Of a stretch of 64,000 bases of DNA, positions 9,932-17,783 are shown in pieces (the first letter of the stretch is position 1; every line of letters starts with the position of its first letter). A program made the translations under genes and the position numbers. The stretch is from an uncultured beta proteobacterium (GTDB taxonomy: Bacteria > Pseudomonadota > Gammaproteobacteria > Burkholderiales > SG8-41): NCBI GenBank assembly GCA_903885665.1, contig CAISJL010000183.1:18700-82699 (forward strand). Reading direction: 5' to 3'. The notes below the pieces were generated by a model. It saw only the letters and a program-made list of their open reading frames with translations, had not been told where the DNA came from and did no database searches.

Positions 9932-10372
9932 TTATTTTCTGGTGCCGCTGATTTTTAGGTCTTTGGCCAAACCACTTGCAGTACCGACCATGGTTTTAAC
10001 ACCATCTTGATTTTGACACCAGCACTCAACGGTGATCCGAACTTGGTCACCTTCGATTTCTTTATGTGTGACAACAGCATGTGCAGTTAATACGTCACCC
10101 GCTAACACAGGCTTGATAAAAGCCGCGGACAATTTGCCACCTTTGACAAAACCTTCGCCTAAGAACTGAACCATGATTTGAGATATATAAGCCGTCGACA
10201 TCAACGCTTGCGCCAAAGGGGCGGCAAAGCCTTTTTTCTTAGCCCATTCAACATCCGTATGAATGGAATGGGGTCTTACACCAGAATAACAATCGATTTG
10301 GCGTTGAGAGATCGCTTTAGTGGTGATTGGTAATGTTTCACCGATTTGAATAGCGTCAGCTGTTTTTTGCAT
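9932..10372 (-). CDS. MaoC-like hotdog protein (His-retaining half of a probable pair)
   Basis: A single hotdog domain of about 146 residues. The hydratase-2 motif region reads YSGVRPHSIHTD: the catalytic His is kept (about residue 38) but the Asp expected shortly after the first Gly is absent. The frame is open to 10420, but the ATG at 10372 has AGGAGT 8 nt upstream and overlaps the preceding gene by only 17 nt, so it is preferred. The partner gene just upstream keeps an Asp but lacks the His, which suggests the two make a heteromeric hydratase or dehydratase. It probably acts on an acyl-CoA, given the neighbouring acyl-CoA synthetases and crotonase. Confidence 0.87.
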   Translation of the reverse strand: MQKTADAIQIGETLPITTKAISQRQIDCYSGVRPHSIHTDVEWAKKKGFAAPLAQALMSTAYISQIMVQFLGEGFVKGGKLSAAFIKPVLAGDVLTAHAVVTHKEIEGDQVRITVECWCQNQDGVKTMVGTASGLAKDLKISGTRK

Positions 10373-10811
10373 CTTGATGCACTCCTGATTTTGGAAATAA
10401 CATTTGCGTAAACTGTCCACGGGTCAGAACGGTATTGGTTGACTCTTCAATGGTCTCGAATTGTGTCACCATGTAATGACGACCACGACGCTCATACTTG
10501 TCGATCACTTTGCCGTGACTACGCACTCTCATACCGGGTCGTGTGGGCTCTAAAAATTCAAATTGAATTTTGGCATGTAAACCAGCAGAAATCATGTATT
10601 TGCAATGGCGCATAAATAATGCCTGATTACCCAGAAGAACTGGATGCGTTATCTTCCCCCCAAAAGGGGACTCTTCAAAATACCAAGGATTGTAATCATC
10701 AACTGCAAAAGCAAAGGTTGCTACATCCTCAGGTTTGATCAAAAAGTCGTCAGACATAAATGTCTCGCCAACCTCTACAACTTCATAAGATAGTTCCTTA
10801 AATTCAACCAT
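10356..10811 (-). CDS. MaoC/FAS1-like hotdog protein (Asp-retaining half of a probable pair)
   Basis: A 151-residue hotdog protein with an N-terminal MaoC-type fold. The motif region reads FAVDDYNPWYFEE: Asp38/39 and Asn-Pro at 41-42 are present, but the position of the catalytic His is Tyr44. The region after it (GKITHPVLLGNQAL) forms the hotdog helix. The start has a strong AGGAGT at good spacing. The 3' end overlaps the start of the His-retaining MaoC protein by 17 nt, an arrangement that favours coupled translation of interacting subunits. Substrate unknown. Confidence 0.85.
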   Translation of the reverse strand: MVEFKELSYEVVEVGETFMSDDFLIKPEDVATFAFAVDDYNPWYFEESPFGGKITHPVLLGNQALFMRHCKYMISAGLHAKIQFEFLEPTRPGMRVRSHGKVIDKYERRGRHYMVTQFETIEESTNTVLTRGQFTQMLFPKSGVHQDAKNS

Positions 10812-10896
10812 ACGCTAACTCCTTGTTTTAATACAACTGCATTCAACGATATTAACCTACTCAATTAACACATACTGATTGTAAATATATGAATAA

Positions 10897-11895
10897 CTAT
10901 TCTACTTTTAGACCGGTAGATTTTATAACTCTTGTCCACTTAGCTAAATCACTCTTGACCAATGTTGCAAGCTCTGCCGGACTGCTCACGTCAACATCTA
11001 ACCCCTGCTCAACCAGAATCCCTTTTGATTCTGGCGTATGCATTGCCTTTTTAACCAATTCGTTTAATTTTGCAATGATTTGTGGGGGAGTTGATGCTGG
11101 TGCAAATAATGCATTCCAAGCAGTGACTTCATAGCCTGGCAAGGTGACTTCAGAAATTGTTGGGACATTAGGCAAAACGCTGGATCGCTTAGCACCGGTA
11201 ACCCCTAGGGCAATGAGTCTTCCCGATTTGACATGGGGCACTACTGTTGTGCTGCCGAAATGTAATGCAACTTGGCCACCTAATAAATCTGGCATGACTT
11301 GGCCAGTACCTTTGTAGGGAATATGCACCATACGAGTTTTTGCCATCGCATTAAACAATTCAGCCGCCATATGAGTACCACTACCCACTCCTACCGACGC
11401 ATAGTTGATTTGACCAGGCTTTGCTTTGGCTAAAGCGATGAGTTGCTCAATTGATCTAACAGGGAGTGATGCATGACTGACCAAAAAAAACATATAAGAA
11501 GAAACTTTAGATATACTGTCGAAATCTCGAACAGGATCATATGCAATTTTGGTTTGCAGGACCGGATTCACCGTAATGCTACTTTGCACAATTAATAGCG
11601 TGTATCCATCTGCTTGAGATTTTGCAACATATTCCACGCCAATATTGCCGCCTGCACCAGGTTTATTTTCAACTATAACTTGTTGACCAAGCTCAGCTGC
11701 CATGTATTTAGATAAAATTCTGGCAACCAGATCTAATGAACCACCAGGACTAAATGGATTAATAATGCGTACTGTTTTTAGCGGATAAGTCTGCGCATTT
11801 GCAACGGTGCTAAAGAAACATGCAGCGAGAAACATTCTAAAAGAATATTTCTTGGCACGTCTTAATTTGTCAGACAGAGTCACGGCGGCAAACAA
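10897..11895 (-). CDS. Bug/TctC-family periplasmic substrate-binding protein
   Basis: This 332-residue protein has a basic n-region, a hydrophobic core and a signal cleavage region ending VANAQ, then YPLKTVRIINPFSPGGSLD, NKPGAGGNIG, NYASVGVGSGTH and HIPYKGTGQ, all typical of the family. The start is a TTG at 11895 with GGGGAG about 10 nt upstream; a GTG at 11883 or an ATG at 11835 are alternatives, but the latter would leave a very short signal peptide. It begins 7 nt after the end of the crotonase gene, so the two share a transcript. Ligand unknown. Confidence 0.93.
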   Translation of the reverse strand: MFAAVTLSDKLRRAKKYSFRMFLAACFFSTVANAQTYPLKTVRIINPFSPGGSLDLVARILSKYMAAELGQQVIVENKPGAGGNIGVEYVAKSQADGYTLLIVQSSITVNPVLQTKIAYDPVRDFDSISKVSSYMFFLVSHASLPVRSIEQLIALAKAKPGQINYASVGVGSGTHMAAELFNAMAKTRMVHIPYKGTGQVMPDLLGGQVALHFGSTTVVPHVKSGRLIALGVTGAKRSSVLPNVPTISEVTLPGYEVTAWNALFAPASTPPQIIAKLNELVKKAMHTPESKGILVEQGLDVDVSSPAELATLVKSDLAKWTRVIKSTGLKVE

Positions 11896-11902
11896 TCCAG
11901 CA

Positions 11903-12691
11903 TTACTCCCCTTTGAAATTAGGCTCTCTACGTTCTCGCCAAGCCAAATGACTCTCTCTGGTGTCGGCAGTGCCTTCTAACGCAAGAAAACGATATAAGT
12001 CCAATAATGCAGAATCACTTAGATCAGGCATGTCCATGCCTTGATTTAATGATTCAACCATTAAACGTGAGGATAACGGTGGATGCGCCGATATATGCTC
12101 AGCTACTTCCATTGCTTTTTGCATCAGATTGTCGTGAGGCACTACCCATTGGGCAAGTCCAATACGATAAGCTTCATCCGCTTTAAGCGGGAAACCCATC
12201 CCCAAACGCATTGCATGACCTTTTCCAACCCAACGTGCTAACCGAACCGATGCACCCTGTGCAGGTAAAATACCGAGCCTAACTTGGGGTAGACGCCACT
12301 CAGCTTTTTCTGAAGCTACAATTAAATCACAGCAATATGTGACAATACAGCCAATTCCTATTGCATAGCCATTTACAGCTGCAATTAAGGGCTTGGAAAA
12401 CTCATCCATTAATCTAAAAATGTGTTTTCTGCGTTTGGGTAGGTTTTTAATAAAGGCACCGGTAGACTTTAACTGATGGGTATTCGGGTTTTTCAAATCT
12501 GCACCTGCAGAAAATGCGCCGCCTGCGTCATCACCCGTCAAAATCACACATCGAATAGAATCGTCTTCTTCGGCTTCTTCGAAGCGTTTAATCAACTCAT
12601 CATAGTACTCTTCACACCAAGCGTTTCTGGAATCTGGCCTGCTTAAAGTCAGAATCATCACATGATTACGTTTCTCATATAACAATGGCAT
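11903..12691 (-). CDS. Enoyl-CoA hydratase/isomerase (crotonase) family protein
   Basis: A crotonase-fold protein of the usual length (262 residues). The two oxyanion-hole segments are visible (GGAFSAGADLKN and AVNGYAIGIGC), followed by ASEKAEWRLPQVRLGILP and the C-terminal helical part. Family reactions are hydration, isomerisation or retro-Claisen steps on acyl-CoA thioesters. The start has GGAGTG 6 nt upstream. It lies between two Bug receptor genes in a minus-strand catabolic run that also holds acyl-CoA synthetases and MaoC proteins, so beta-oxidation-like processing of an imported acid is plausible. Confidence 0.92.
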   Translation of the reverse strand: MPLLYEKRNHVMILTLSRPDSRNAWCEEYYDELIKRFEEAEEDDSIRCVILTGDDAGGAFSAGADLKNPNTHQLKSTGAFIKNLPKRRKHIFRLMDEFSKPLIAAVNGYAIGIGCIVTYCCDLIVASEKAEWRLPQVRLGILPAQGASVRLARWVGKGHAMRLGMGFPLKADEAYRIGLAQWVVPHDNLMQKAMEVAEHISAHPPLSSRLMVESLNQGMDMPDLSDSALLDLYRFLALEGTADTRESHLAWRERREPNFKGE

Positions 12692-12737
12692 TGATCACTC
12701 CAATTTTATAATTAGACATTAAAAAATACTTCTTCAA

Positions 12738-13775
12738 TTAGTCCGCTTTCATACCAACAGCTTTTATTACTCGACTGTTTAGCGCCAGCTCTTTACTAAT
12801 CATTTTAGAAAATTCAGTTGGTGTAGAACCTACAATATCTGTGCCCTGAAAATCAAAACGTTCTTTAACATCAGGTAATATTAATAATTGCGAAATTTTC
12901 TGATACAAAAAATCAATAATCTCTTTAGGCGTGCCGGCAGGCGCTAATAGTCCTTGCCAAGGTGCCGTATTAAAATCTGCAACACCAGACTCTAAAAATG
13001 TGGGTACAAGGGGCAGGTATGACTCTCGCTTATTGGCAGAAGTACCTAACACTTTCACTTTACCACTTTTTAAATGTCCCATTACGGTTGGCGGCGTAGT
13101 AAATATCACTTGCACCTCATTTTGAATCAGTGCCGTTAGTGCTGGTGCTCCCCCTTTGAAAGGGATAGAGGTCATTTTGATGTCGGTAATCATCTTAAAA
13201 ACCTCTGCGGCTAACGCGCCAGAGCTACTTGGAGTCGCCCAAGCAACATTTAAGGTGTTAGGCTTGGCTTTTGCAAACGCGATAAGCTCTGCAACCGTAT
13301 TGACGGGCACTTGCGAATTGACGGTTAGCAGCAAGGACTGCTGTCCAGCTAAGGTAACAGCAGAAAAATCTTTATATACATCATATGGAATATTTTTAAA
13401 AATAAATGGCACTATCGTATGTGCCGCATAGGTGAATAGCAAGGTATAACCATCTGGACGTGCTTTGGCAACAATTTCATTACCAAGAATGCCACCAGCA
13501 CCAGGTCGATTATCAACAACAATAGATTTCCCAAGTGTGTCACTGAGTTTGTTGATGACAATACGCGCAATAATATCGGTTCCGCCAGCTGCTGCGACCG
13601 GAACAATAACTCGAATTGCCCTTGCAGGATAAATTGGTCTAATGGAGTTACCTATCTTAGTGTCAGCACCAAAACTAAGACTACAATACAGACAGCAACT
13701 CGCAATTAGTGAATACCTGAAGAAAATTTTAAAAGATATGTTTAGATTTGAATATTTATTTAATATTAAGAACAT
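12738..13775 (-). CDS. Bug/TctC-family periplasmic substrate-binding protein
   Basis: This 345-residue receptor has a signal peptide (IASCCLYCSLSFGA), then YPARAIRVIVPVAAAGGTD, DNRPGAGGILGNE, PDGYTLLF and IPFKGGAPALTALIQ. There is no convincing Shine-Dalgarno at the ATG, and the N-terminus is longer than usual, so the start is uncertain by about 20 residues. It is the most upstream protein gene of the minus-strand run before tRNA-Lys. Ligand unknown. Confidence 0.92.
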   Translation of the reverse strand: MFLILNKYSNLNISFKIFFRYSLIASCCLYCSLSFGADTKIGNSIRPIYPARAIRVIVPVAAAGGTDIIARIVINKLSDTLGKSIVVDNRPGAGGILGNEIVAKARPDGYTLLFTYAAHTIVPFIFKNIPYDVYKDFSAVTLAGQQSLLLTVNSQVPVNTVAELIAFAKAKPNTLNVAWATPSSSGALAAEVFKMITDIKMTSIPFKGGAPALTALIQNEVQVIFTTPPTVMGHLKSGKVKVLGTSANKRESYLPLVPTFLESGVADFNTAPWQGLLAPAGTPKEIIDFLYQKISQLLILPDVKERFDFQGTDIVGSTPTEFSKMISKELALNSRVIKAVGMKAD

Positions 13776-13834
13776 ATCGATACAATCAATTCCCTATACA
13801 ATAAAAATATCGTCAGGTAAAAAATCTAAAAAAA

Positions 13835-13910
13835 TGGTGGGGCGTGGAGGATTTGAACCTACGACCAACGGATTAAGAGTCCGCTGCTCTACCAACTGAG
13901 CTAACGCCCC
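13835..13910 (-). tRNA. tRNA-Lys (anticodon CTT)
   Basis: The minus strand folds as a full cloverleaf: acceptor GGGGCGT pairs with ACGCCCC, D-arm AGCTCAGTTGGTAGAGC, anticodon loop CTCTTAA with CTT at positions 34-36, T-arm GGTTCAAATCC, discriminator A and an encoded CCA. It is 76 nt long. Confidence 0.98.
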
Positions 13911-13918
13911 ATTCATTA

Positions 13919-13947
13919 ATTATAACGCAGAAATACGCTAGTTTAAA
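13919..13947 (-). promoter_or_regulatory. Promoter candidate for tRNA-Lys
   Basis: On the minus strand a perfect -10 TATAAT (13919-13924) follows a weak -35 TTTAAA (13942-13947) at a 17-nt spacing. The mature tRNA begins 9 nt downstream of the -10. Position and spacing support it; no transcript data exist here. Confidence 0.6.
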
Positions 13948-14087
13948 AAAACATCTATCAAAATAATTGATTGATTAGAACGCGCACTAATCTAATAAAC
14001 AATAACATGATCAAACACAACATTTAATTCTATCTGGTCACTAGATCGCTTTTTCAAACGAGAAAAAAGTGGTTCACGCATTGCATA

Positions 14088-15068
14088 TTAATCAGCTTTC
14101 ATACCAGCAGATTTAGCAACGCTAGCCCATTTTTGCAAATCAGCTTTAATCATTCTGGAAATCTGATCTGGAGTTTTAATATCAATTTCAACCCCTTCAT
14201 TATTAAAGCGTTTTAGGACTTCAGGGTTTTTTAAATATTGACTAATTTCGTTATTGATTTTCATGATAATTGACGTTGAAACCCCAGTCGGTGCAGCAAT
14301 TGCCCACCAGTTTGCAGCTTCGTAATTTGATACACCTGATTCATGAATCGTTGGAAGCTCTGGAAACATCGTTGTTCGTTTTAGTCCACCGGTTGCGATA
14401 GGCTTTAATCGACCAGAACGAATATGCGGAATGGCCTGAACAATCGAGCCAACGATCATGTGTGCCTGCCCTCCCATGACATCAACCATGGCAGGCATCC
14501 CACCCTTATACAATACAATCGTAAAATCTTGACCCGATAAGGTTTTAAATAAAGCAGAAGCAAAATGTTGAAACCCACCTGCAGAGGCCATCGTATAAAA
14601 ACCGGGCTTACTTTTAGCTAGGCTTAAAATTTCTTTGACTGATGTAGCAGCCAATAAAGAACCGGTTGTTAATACGGTAGGACCACTACCTAAAAAGCCA
14701 ACCCATTCAAATGCATTTAATGAATCATATGGTAATTTTTTTAATGCGGGGTTCATAGTAAAGGCAGCTGAAGCCATTAATAAAGTATACCCATCTTTAG
14801 CAGATCGAGAGACTATTTCCGTGCCAATAATACCTTCAGCGCCAGAGCGGTTATCAACTACAACTGGTTTCCCTAGGCGATCGCCTAAGTAAATTGTAAA
14901 TCCTCTCGCCATAATGTCATTACTACCGCCAGCAGCTTGCGGCACTATGAGCCGAATTGGTTTGCTAGGATAGCCCTTATCAGGTTTAGTTTGGCTTAGC
15001 GCGCTGGCTGCTGAAAACAGAACTAAAAAGCCTAAAATTGGACTTAAAGTATATTGAAATAACCTCAT
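14088..15068 (-). CDS. Bug/TctC-family periplasmic substrate-binding protein
   Basis: This 326-residue receptor has a signal peptide ending near SALSQ, then YPSKPIRLIVPQAAGGSND, VVVDNRSGAEGIIGTE, TMASAGGFQHF and VLYKGGMPAMVDVMGG. The frame opens with GTG ATG; the ATG at 15068 is preferred because GAGGGGG is then at better spacing. It is transcribed divergently from the CoA-transferase operon, with about 150 nt between them, so they may be co-regulated. Ligand unknown. Confidence 0.93.
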   Translation of the reverse strand: MRLFQYTLSPILGFLVLFSAASALSQTKPDKGYPSKPIRLIVPQAAGGSNDIMARGFTIYLGDRLGKPVVVDNRSGAEGIIGTEIVSRSAKDGYTLLMASAAFTMNPALKKLPYDSLNAFEWVGFLGSGPTVLTTGSLLAATSVKEILSLAKSKPGFYTMASAGGFQHFASALFKTLSGQDFTIVLYKGGMPAMVDVMGGQAHMIVGSIVQAIPHIRSGRLKPIATGGLKRTTMFPELPTIHESGVSNYEAANWWAIAAPTGVSTSIIMKINNEISQYLKNPEVLKRFNNEGVEIDIKTPDQISRMIKADLQKWASVAKSAGMKAD

Positions 15069-15133
15069 CACGCCCCCTCGATACCTAGAATTTATCTATT
15101 ATTAAAATGTACGATAAAAAACATTCGGAATAT

Positions 15134-15142
15134 TGCTATACT
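15134..15142 (+). promoter_or_regulatory. Extended -10 promoter candidate for the CoA-transferase operon
   Basis: TGCTATACT matches the extended -10 pattern TGnTATAnT about 80 nt upstream of the CoA-transferase start, in the divergent gap. No good -35 was seen. It is a sequence match only. Confidence 0.4.
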
Positions 15143-15221
15143 GATTATAAATAAGCGATATAAATACCAATATAAATCCACATCGTGTAAACGTCAGATC
15201 GCACTTTTTTGAAAGAAAATT

Positions 15222-16088
15222 ATGCTAAATAAATTTACAACAATCGAACAAGCAGCCATGGCAGTTAAATCGGGGATGCAAATAGTAATGAGTGCAAACC
15301 TAAGTCGGTCCCCCATGGCAATATTACGCCAAATCGTAAAGCAAGGAACAGAAAAGTTACGTATTGTGGGCGTTGTTGGTGGTGATTTGAATATTGACTT
15401 CTTAGTAGGTGCAAATGCAGTCGCATCTGTTGATACTTGTAGCGTGACTATGGGTGAATTCGCTAGAACAGGTCCAAATTTCTCACGCCATCTTTTGGCT
15501 AAACGAGTGCTGTCGCTAGATAATACTTGAGGGGTTTTATTTTCACAGGCCCAGGCTGGGTCTATGGGTGTGCCTTATGTGCCGATTATTGGTTTAATTG
15601 GTACCGATATTTTAAAACGACGTCTGGATATGAAGATTGTTGAAAACCCTTTTAACCCAGATGTTAAAACTGTTGTTGCTCAATCTCTGCGACCAGATAT
15701 TGCGATATTCCATGCACAGAGCGCAGATAAACTTGGCAATATATCCTGTGGCTATGATGCAGAAGTCGTCATGTTGGCCGAAGGCGCAAAACATGTCATC
15801 GTTACTGTAGAGAGCGTGGTCGATAAAATCACTGAAAAAGATTCTGTTGGAACTTATATTCCATCAATACTGGTGAATTCAATTGTTCATGCGCCTTATG
15901 GCGCTCACCCTTCAGGTTGCGCAGGGCTTTATGATCCAGATAAAGTCCACATGCAAGCGTATGTAAAAGCTTCACAAAGTGAAGAAACATTCCAAGAATA
16001 TCTCAAAAAATATGTTCATGGGATAAGCAGTCACGAGGAATACATCGATATGGCGATTCCAGATCACATTAAAAAAACAATTAAATAA
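15222..16088 (+). pseudogene. CoA-transferase family I, A subunit, interrupted by an in-frame TGA
   Basis: Two pieces in the same frame (15222-15530 and 15531-16088) together give a typical ~288-residue GctA/IpdA-like CoA-transferase A subunit. Piece one has the N-terminal GMQIVMSANLSRSPMA and the Rossmann-like part; piece two resumes without any gap in homology (GVLFSQAQAGSMGVPYVPI, then DIAIFHAQSADKLGNISCG). Only the TGA at 15528-15530 separates them, with no frameshift. The second piece has an internal ATG at 15564 but no visible Shine-Dalgarno. The B subunit is intact and starts in the overlapping TAATG. Either this is a recent nonsense mutation, an assembly error, or, much less likely, a recoded stop. 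Confidence 0.8.
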
Positions 16089-16828
16089 TGATGACAACCA
16101 ATATGAATACCTATAACCCGGTAGAACTGATGGTCGTTTTATTATCTCGTGAAGTCAGGGATAATGAAATCTCAGCTTGCGGTGCCCTGTCTCACATCCC
16201 AGCAGCGGGGATGTTGTTAGCAAAGGAATTGCATGCACGCAACGCTGAATTAATTATTTTAAATTCCATATTCAATCCGTTTAAAACCTCTCGTCAATTT
16301 CACTATTTGGCTCAACGCGGTGAATTGGGTTTATTTTTTGTCAGTGGCATTCAAATAGATCAGTATGCAAATTACAATCTTCATCAATTGGGACCAGACC
16401 ACGCGCAACCCGATGTGAGATTCCCGGGCGGATATGGCGGGGGTTTAATCTATTATGCGGCAAGGCGTTCAGTTGCATTTAGAACTGAGCATACCAAGCG
16501 CTCATTTGTTGAGAACGTTGATTACATTTCAGCTGCAGGGAGTAGCCCAGAAGATACGCTACGACTTGGTGGTCCTAGTAAGGTAATTACTCCAAAAGTA
16601 ACCTTTATGTTTAATAGAAAAATCAATCGCCTGGAGCTCGAGTCTATACATGCAGGATTTACGCTTGAAGATATAGTCAATAATACCGGCTTCGCTGTAT
16701 CTAACGAGCATGCTATTCAAACTGCAGAACCTTCAGAATTAGAGCTATATACGCTTAGAAATATAGTTCGGCAGAGAATGATCAATACGAACACTTATGC
16801 AAAATGGGCCGAAAACTCTTTAAATTAG
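16088..16828 (+). CDS. CoA-transferase family I, B subunit (GctB/IpdB-like)
   Basis: This 246-residue B-type subunit has NPVELMVVLLSREVRDNE at its N-terminus and the conserved block GIQIDQYANYNLHQLGP followed by a Gly-rich loop (FPGGYGGG), then TKRSFVENVDYIS and a TLEDIVNNTGF tail. This resembles IpdB, the B subunit of a steroid-ring-cleaving hydrolase, and glutaconate CoA-transferase B. The Glu of the ESG-type catalytic motif of true CoA-transferases is not evident; the region reads ILNSIFNPF. The ATG overlaps the stop of the A subunit by 1 nt. Whether it transfers CoA or hydrolyses a ring is not decidable here. Confidence 0.82.
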   Translation: MMTTNMNTYNPVELMVVLLSREVRDNEISACGALSHIPAAGMLLAKELHARNAELIILNSIFNPFKTSRQFHYLAQRGELGLFFVSGIQIDQYANYNLHQLGPDHAQPDVRFPGGYGGGLIYYAARRSVAFRTEHTKRSFVENVDYISAAGSSPEDTLRLGGPSKVITPKVTFMFNRKINRLELESIHAGFTLEDIVNNTGFAVSNEHAIQTAEPSELELYTLRNIVRQRMINTNTYAKWAENSLN

Positions 16829-16832
16829 AATT

Positions 16833-17783
16833 ATGTCAAACACACAAAATCACATACAGTCAATCCAAGATATTGAAAATGGATTAGCCAATACGGGCTA
16901 CATCTCAAATACCCAAATCTCTACTGCTGTTTTTATTGCGCAGCAATTACAAAAACCCATTCTAGTTGAAGGTCCTGCTGGAGTGGGCAAAACGGAACTT
17001 GCAAAATCCTTATCTACTTGGCTACATAAACCATTAATACGCATGCAATGCTATGAGGGGCTGGATGAGTCAAAAGCACTGTACGAATGGAAATATGGAA
17101 AACAATTGCTGTACACACAGATCCTTAAGGATAAAATTGGTTCAGTCATTAGCGAGTCCGATTCACTGAATGGAGCTTTAGAGAAGTTACATGATTTTGG
17201 CGACATATTCTTTTCTCGTAACTTCCTAGAGCCTAGACCTTTACTCCAAGCACTGGAACAGCCTGAAGGCTGTATATTACTTATTGATGAGATTGATAAA
17301 TCTGATCAAGAGTTTGAGGCCTTTCTATTGGAAATCTTATCTGACTATCAGGTTTCAGTGCCTGAAATTGGTAAAATCAGCGCCATTGTCCCGCCGTTAG
17401 TGCTATTAACATCGAATTCAACACGTGACCTTGGCGATGCCCTAAAGCGTAGATGCTTACATTTGCACATCGGGTTTCCTGATGAGCGTTTAGAAGAAAA
17501 AATTATCAATTCTAGAGTTCCGGATATCAACAAAAAACTACTCAAACAAATTGTCAGTTTTGTGCAACAGCTGAGGTCCTTAGATTTAAAAAAAGTGCCC
17601 TCTGTAAGCGAAACTATCGACTGGGCTAAGGTCCTAATATTATTTCATACAAGCATTCTTGACACCGATACTGTCAATGAGACGCTAAATGTACTTTTAA
17701 AATTTGAGTCTGATATCGAAACCGCGCGGAAACAAACCCACACCTTAACTCAACAGTCACAACGCGCTTCTGAAATCAGTTAA
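16833..17783 (+). CDS. MoxR-type AAA+ ATPase (CoxD-like)
   Basis: A 316-residue AAA+ ATPase. Walker A is GPAGVGKTE (residues 47-55), Walker B is LLIDEIDKSD with Asp152-Glu153, and sensor 1 lies in VLLTSNSTRDL. The block CYEGLDESKALYEWKYGKQLLY after Walker A is characteristic of CoxD-type MoxR ATPases that help mature CO dehydrogenase. The next gene encodes the VWA partner and starts in an overlapping TAATG, so the two are made together. No Mo-hydroxylase genes are in the window, so the client is unknown. It starts 4 nt after the CoA-transferase B stop. Confidence 0.92.
   Translation: MSNTQNHIQSIQDIENGLANTGYISNTQISTAVFIAQQLQKPILVEGPAGVGKTELAKSLSTWLHKPLIRMQCYEGLDESKALYEWKYGKQLLYTQILKDKIGSVISESDSLNGALEKLHDFGDIFFSRNFLEPRPLLQALEQPEGCILLIDEIDKSDQEFEAFLLEILSDYQVSVPEIGKISAIVPPLVLLTSNSTRDLGDALKRRCLHLHIGFPDERLEEKIINSRVPDINKKLLKQIVSFVQQLRSLDLKKVPSVSETIDWAKVLILFHTSILDTDTVNETLNVLLKFESDIETARKQTHTLTQQSQRASEIS

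Noticed and set aside
13642..13899. 85-codon plus-strand ORF ending in a GGFEPTTNGLRVRC-like sequence
   Set aside because: Its 3' half is the antisense of tRNA-Lys, a well-known false ORF, and the rest lies opposite a receptor gene.
15528..15530. Alternative genetic code in which TGA is sense
   Set aside because: Other genes in the window end at TGA in conserved places (for example rbfA), and the rhodanese break uses TAA.
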